Shown here: in pieces, positions 60,870-64,000 of the stretch
How positions within the stretch are numbered: position 1 is the stretch's first letter
Layout of the letters: every line of letters begins with the position of its first letter
DNA from: Punctularia strigosozonata HHB-11173 SS5
Taxonomy: Eukaryota; Basidiomycota; Agaricomycetes; Corticiales; Punctulariaceae
Length of the DNA stretch: 64,000 nt
Reading direction: 5' to 3'
Assembly (NCBI RefSeq): GCF_000264995.1
Contig: NW_006767433.1
Coordinates: forward strand, 4,260,967-4,324,966
The notes under the pieces: generated by a model
What the model saw: only the letters and a program-made list of their open reading frames with translations
Told to the model about the DNA's origin: nothing
The model's database searches: none
Program-made: the position numbers and the translations under genes

Positions 60870-62612
60870 TCAGACAAACTTCGCTATTTTCTGATCTGAC
60901 CCGTGGATTTGACTTGTCAGATTACGGCGTGCCTCCGACCACGACTTGGACTGATTGAGTTCGCTCCTGCTCGGAATAGGGTCCAATTTGACTGCGAAAT
61001 CTACTTTGCGTGAACTCTGGATAAGATCAACATCTTGGTCTTCATGAACGGTGATTTGCTGTCTTGTAAGATGTACCGCTATCGTCGGCTTCGACGAGTT
61101 CAATATATTTTGTATCAGCGTGTGCCGCGTGAAGAGGAAAAGGATCGAGTCCGCTACTCCTGCGTCACGAGATGGCATAAATATTCGATTGCATGCACCA
61201 ATAGATCGAATCATACCACAGCTTGCGAAGCAGGTTCCTGCAAAAATGTAAAACCAAAAGGGGGGAGTCCAGCTTGCAAGACTTCCCATACGGCATATAG
61301 CTACGGGCAGGACGACAATCAGGTAAACTGAGACAACCAATGCTCAGCACCTTCCACGACGAGGCTGGCAGATAGAAAGTAGCGCACTGATAGGCAGCCA
61401 CATCAGACGTTTTGCAACCTTGTGGCCATGACGCGACACCGCGCCGTATTCGTCACCGGTGGTGCTCAAGTTGGATGAGCCACTAACATGTGAATTACTT
61501 GGCATGCATTTTCCAGCCACGTAAACCCCTCGGTCGGCCACACGGGTCCATTTCGATGAAGCCGCCGTATTTGAGGTATATCAGAGCTGGTCATGCTTAT
61601 CAGTACACTTTCGTGGAAGGTTGTGAGACTACATAGGTGATTGCCTACCATAGAGGATAGAGGAGACGAAAACGGTGAGGAACACCCAAACCTTAGATCC
61701 ATCATTCGACAGCTTGCAGATTAGGATCTGCATTTCATGCTCACATATACAAAAGGTACACGCTCAACTTCGTGTTTCGTTGAGATCCAACACCAGGCAC
61801 CTGATGGGAACCATGTTACTACTTCGAACGATGTGCGAGACAGGCACATCTTACCGGCCGGACCCCAAAATGACCAGTCCCGCCTGTGGGTAATAGCGAA
61901 GGATCCAATCCAGGGCATAATGAAGTCAAACATCCAGAAAACTATGAGAACGATGGGTGTGGCCCAACTCGGTGGTTTCCACTGGATGAATAGCACACTG
62001 CCAGTAACCGGGATGGGCGCTTGACCGGAGAAAGTAGAGTTCATACATACCAGAACGTCTGTGCTGCAATGACGAGAGACCTGGAAAGCTGGTCAACATG
62101 AGTGAAGAAGCAAATATAGAACGTAACAAACCACAAAGCTGTCCCTAATTCTCCAATCTGCGATAGTATTCCTGGTTGTGCGCATGTAAGTGGCAGAGAA
62201 TTCGGTTGATGAAAGCTATTAACCCTGTGCAATGCAGATGGTGTCCATCCTGACCTTTCCTTGGTGCGCCCAGACGAGGTTCAAGGCGAAAGCACATCCT
62301 TGTATGAAGTCGACGACCATGAGCGACATTAAATACTTCCCCATGGTACTCTTCACGAAACCACGGACACCGGCATCTCGTGATTGACCCCTCGATCTCC
62401 ACACGAGGCAATACTGCGAGAGACATGGATCAAAATTCCCCACCACGGATGCTTCATGACGTACCATGGTGAATGCCAATAGTACGAACGAAGACAAGGC
62501 AGATAACAATCCGCATAGACCAATGAGCTGTAGCAAGTTGATCCAGCGTAGTCGTGCGGCAGATTGCCACTGATGGACTCACAGCGAACCCAGTACTATG
62601 AGCCATGGTCAT
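60870..62612 (-). CDS. Git3/cAMP-receptor-like GPCR, copy B
   Basis: The start ATG at 62612 codes MTMAHSTGFA, then an intron to LIGLCGLLSALSSFVLLAF (helix 1). STMGKYLMSLMVVDFIQGCA (helix 2) follows, GILSQIGELGTALWSLVIAA (helix 3) forms through intron GTTTGT..TTCCAG, then FIQWKPPSWATPIVLIVFW (helix 4), GAWCWISTKHEVERVPFVY, VWVFLTVFVSSILY (helix 5), VAKRLMWLPI joined to IYLIVVLPVAICRMGSLASW (helices 6-7). A 66-base intron GTGTGG..GTTAG restores frame between IEMDP and GSSNLSTT. The tail holds LFTRHTLIQNILNS and a region ending SQIHGSDQKIAKFV. Structure is parallel to copy A, so they are tandem duplicates. Ligand unknown. Confidence 0.85.
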
Positions 62613-63839
62613 GATGGATGATGGAACTGGGACGAACCTCCGCAAAAGCTGCTGCGCGGCACTCAGTCTTATGTACGCATGTTGCAATCGGATCCACCGG
62701 GTTCACCTCTCCGTCATCTGCTGCCGGACTACAAACGTTACTACCGCCATCCGGGGTTCTTCACGTGCACCCCCAGCTTGCCGATGGGAAAACACGATCG
62801 TGGAGTACAAGGGCAGCACGGTAGGGATTAATGAAGCCACTTTGACCGTGCTTGTGAATTGGTTAGCACGAGACATCAAAACTGTGACTGCGGCGTACGC
62901 ACCCAACGCCAATTGCTATAGTGGCTGCCAACGTTAAGCTCAAGGCTAGGGAGTTGATCATGTAGCGTGACCACTATAAATCAGTTAAAGCACGGTCGAA
63001 GGAGGCGCGAGGCGATGCGAATTCGAGATCCGTCCAAGCTACAACACGCCATAGACCAGAAGTACCCGCCGGGGGGGGGAAGAGAAGCATGTAATCTCCA
63101 TCGCGGGCTGGAACACAGTCGCCGAAGTAACTGTGAATCACAGCTTTGATGTTACACGGGGAATCAGCCCTTCTGCTTACGGCAAAGGCGCGCTCACGGA
63201 ACAAGATTGTATTGTGACTTCGCACAAACCTAGACCATGATAGCACGGCCAGGATAACAAATCACAACGCAAATGACAACACACCATGAAAGGTCCGTCG
63301 AGAGTCATATCCTTTGGCATCCGAGGTTCGATGCACCCTCGGGAGGAATAGTACGCACAAGACCGGACGGACACATAAAGTACGGGTTTTCGGTACCGGG
63401 ACAGAGATCGCTGCGTTCACATCCTACCCGGCTTTCTGTACGCGTGTGCGTAGCGTATTCGGACAGTGCCAAGTCAGCGCCGGTATGATTGGTGGAGGGT
63501 CATAGAAAGTTTCTGATGCATCCGACGTAATCCACATGCCCGTTGAAACTTCAGGCCGAACCGGTCATAAAGGGGCAAGTCCAGAAGGCGTCGAGGCTTC
63601 CGCGTCGCGTACTGAAGAGCGCAGGTGCATGGTATGAAAACAGTCCTGAGTAGCGAGATATTCGTGTCTTTCATATGACTGTAGAGTAGTAAGTTATACA
63701 TGGACGGGAGAATGCTCAAGCCTCAGAGGAACTGGTGCGCTGGAGCACCACCAGCCTGCACGTCATCGCCACCACCATCGGCGGTGGACTACCTCTTGAA
63801 ACTTAAAGGCTGCTTGATTTGTTACCAGCGCATGCTCAT
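62613..63839. other. Intergenic region, no supported gene
   Basis: A minus-strand frame at 62703-62912 reads ASLIPTVLPLYSTIVF but has no start or splice partners that work. The right end upstream of GWT1 should hold its promoter. Confidence 0.4.
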
Positions 63840-64000
63840 ATGATGGCTGATTACAAGGCGTCCAAAGAGGCGTTTGTCTCGGGGATGTCAGGGTCTAGCG
63901 TTGTCCATGTTAACCTGGTCTCTCTGGCTGCGTTGGTATGTGCATCTCGTCCTCCTCGTTGCGCGTCAGTTAACTATGCACAGTCCAGACTTCAATTGCA
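63840..64000 (+). CDS. GWT1: GWT1 (GPI-anchor inositol acyltransferase), 5' end only
   Basis: GWT1/PIG-W acylates inositol of the GPI precursor at the ER. ATG ATG at 63840-63845 opens MMADYKASKEAFVSGMSGSS, then VVHVNLVSLAAL, an intron (GTATGT at 63936 to CAG at 63986-63988) and TSIA at 63989-64000. The KEAFVSG..GSS..NLV pattern is the conserved start of the family. The rest of this multi-pass protein lies beyond the window. In other species this is an antifungal drug target, which I mention only as established knowledge of the family. Confidence 0.85.
   Translation, partial: MMADYKASKEAFVSGMSGSSVVHVNLVSLAALVCASRPPRCASVNYAQSRLQL

Noticed and set aside
61400-61570. Apparent frameshift in GPCR copy B before GSSNLSTT
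   Set aside because: A normal 66-base intron GTGTGG..GTTAG at phase 2 joins IEMDP to GSSNLSTT and removes the need for a frameshift.

Overview
The window is nuclear DNA from a filamentous basidiomycete, most likely an agaricomycete. Its protein genes are cut by many short introns (about 45 to 85 bases, GT..AG) and are packed on both strands. Several families are typical of that group: the LRR-like F-box family, the fungal ubiquitin-like (ULD_2-type) N-terminal family, fungal Git3/cAMP-receptor-like GPCRs, SRPK-like kinases and GFA-domain expansions. No rRNA, tRNA, CRISPR array or virus-like element was recognised. I predicted splice sites by reading frames and intron borders and by recalling conserved family motifs; no alignments were run.

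Layout, left to right. 1-3 kb: a MoCF/CinA-like domain gene and an alpha/beta hydrolase. 3-5 kb: a partly decayed or unresolved ULD_2-type gene. 6.3-7.5 kb: glucosamine-6-phosphate deaminase. 8.3-11.3 kb: three GFA (CENP-V/Gfa) zinc-fold genes with the same five-exon layout. 12-15.6 kb: a membrane protein and an intronless orphan. 16-21 kb: a NOSIP-type RING/U-box protein and a DUF2235 lipase-like protein. 22.6-36.8 kb is a housekeeping block: SPT5, an F-box protein, phosphoinositide-specific phospholipase C, a proline-rich coiled-coil protein and PIF1 helicase. 39-46.6 kb: a GH1 beta-glucosidase with a C-terminal membrane anchor, a Gfo/Idh/MocA oxidoreductase and a DUF2461 protein. 47-53 kb: a 748-residue disordered orphan, a small membrane protein and PEX3, the last two divergent. 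53-56 kb: a kinase pseudogene with its core deleted and an ERT1/AcuK-like Zn2Cys6-PAS regulator. 57-62.6 kb: a tandem pair of GPCR paralogues flanking a 0.7 kb inverted-repeat transposable element. The window ends in the first exons of GWT1.

The genes do not form one pathway. Several touch carbon use and signalling: beta-glucosidase, deaminase, the ERT1-like regulator, the two putative nutrient or cAMP-type GPCRs and PLC. That shared theme is inference only. The most unusual items are the tail-anchored GH1 enzyme, the GFA trio with a conserved intron through a zinc-ligand cysteine codon, the inverted-repeat element between the GPCR copies, and the small membrane gene that lacks an ATG where its frame begins.
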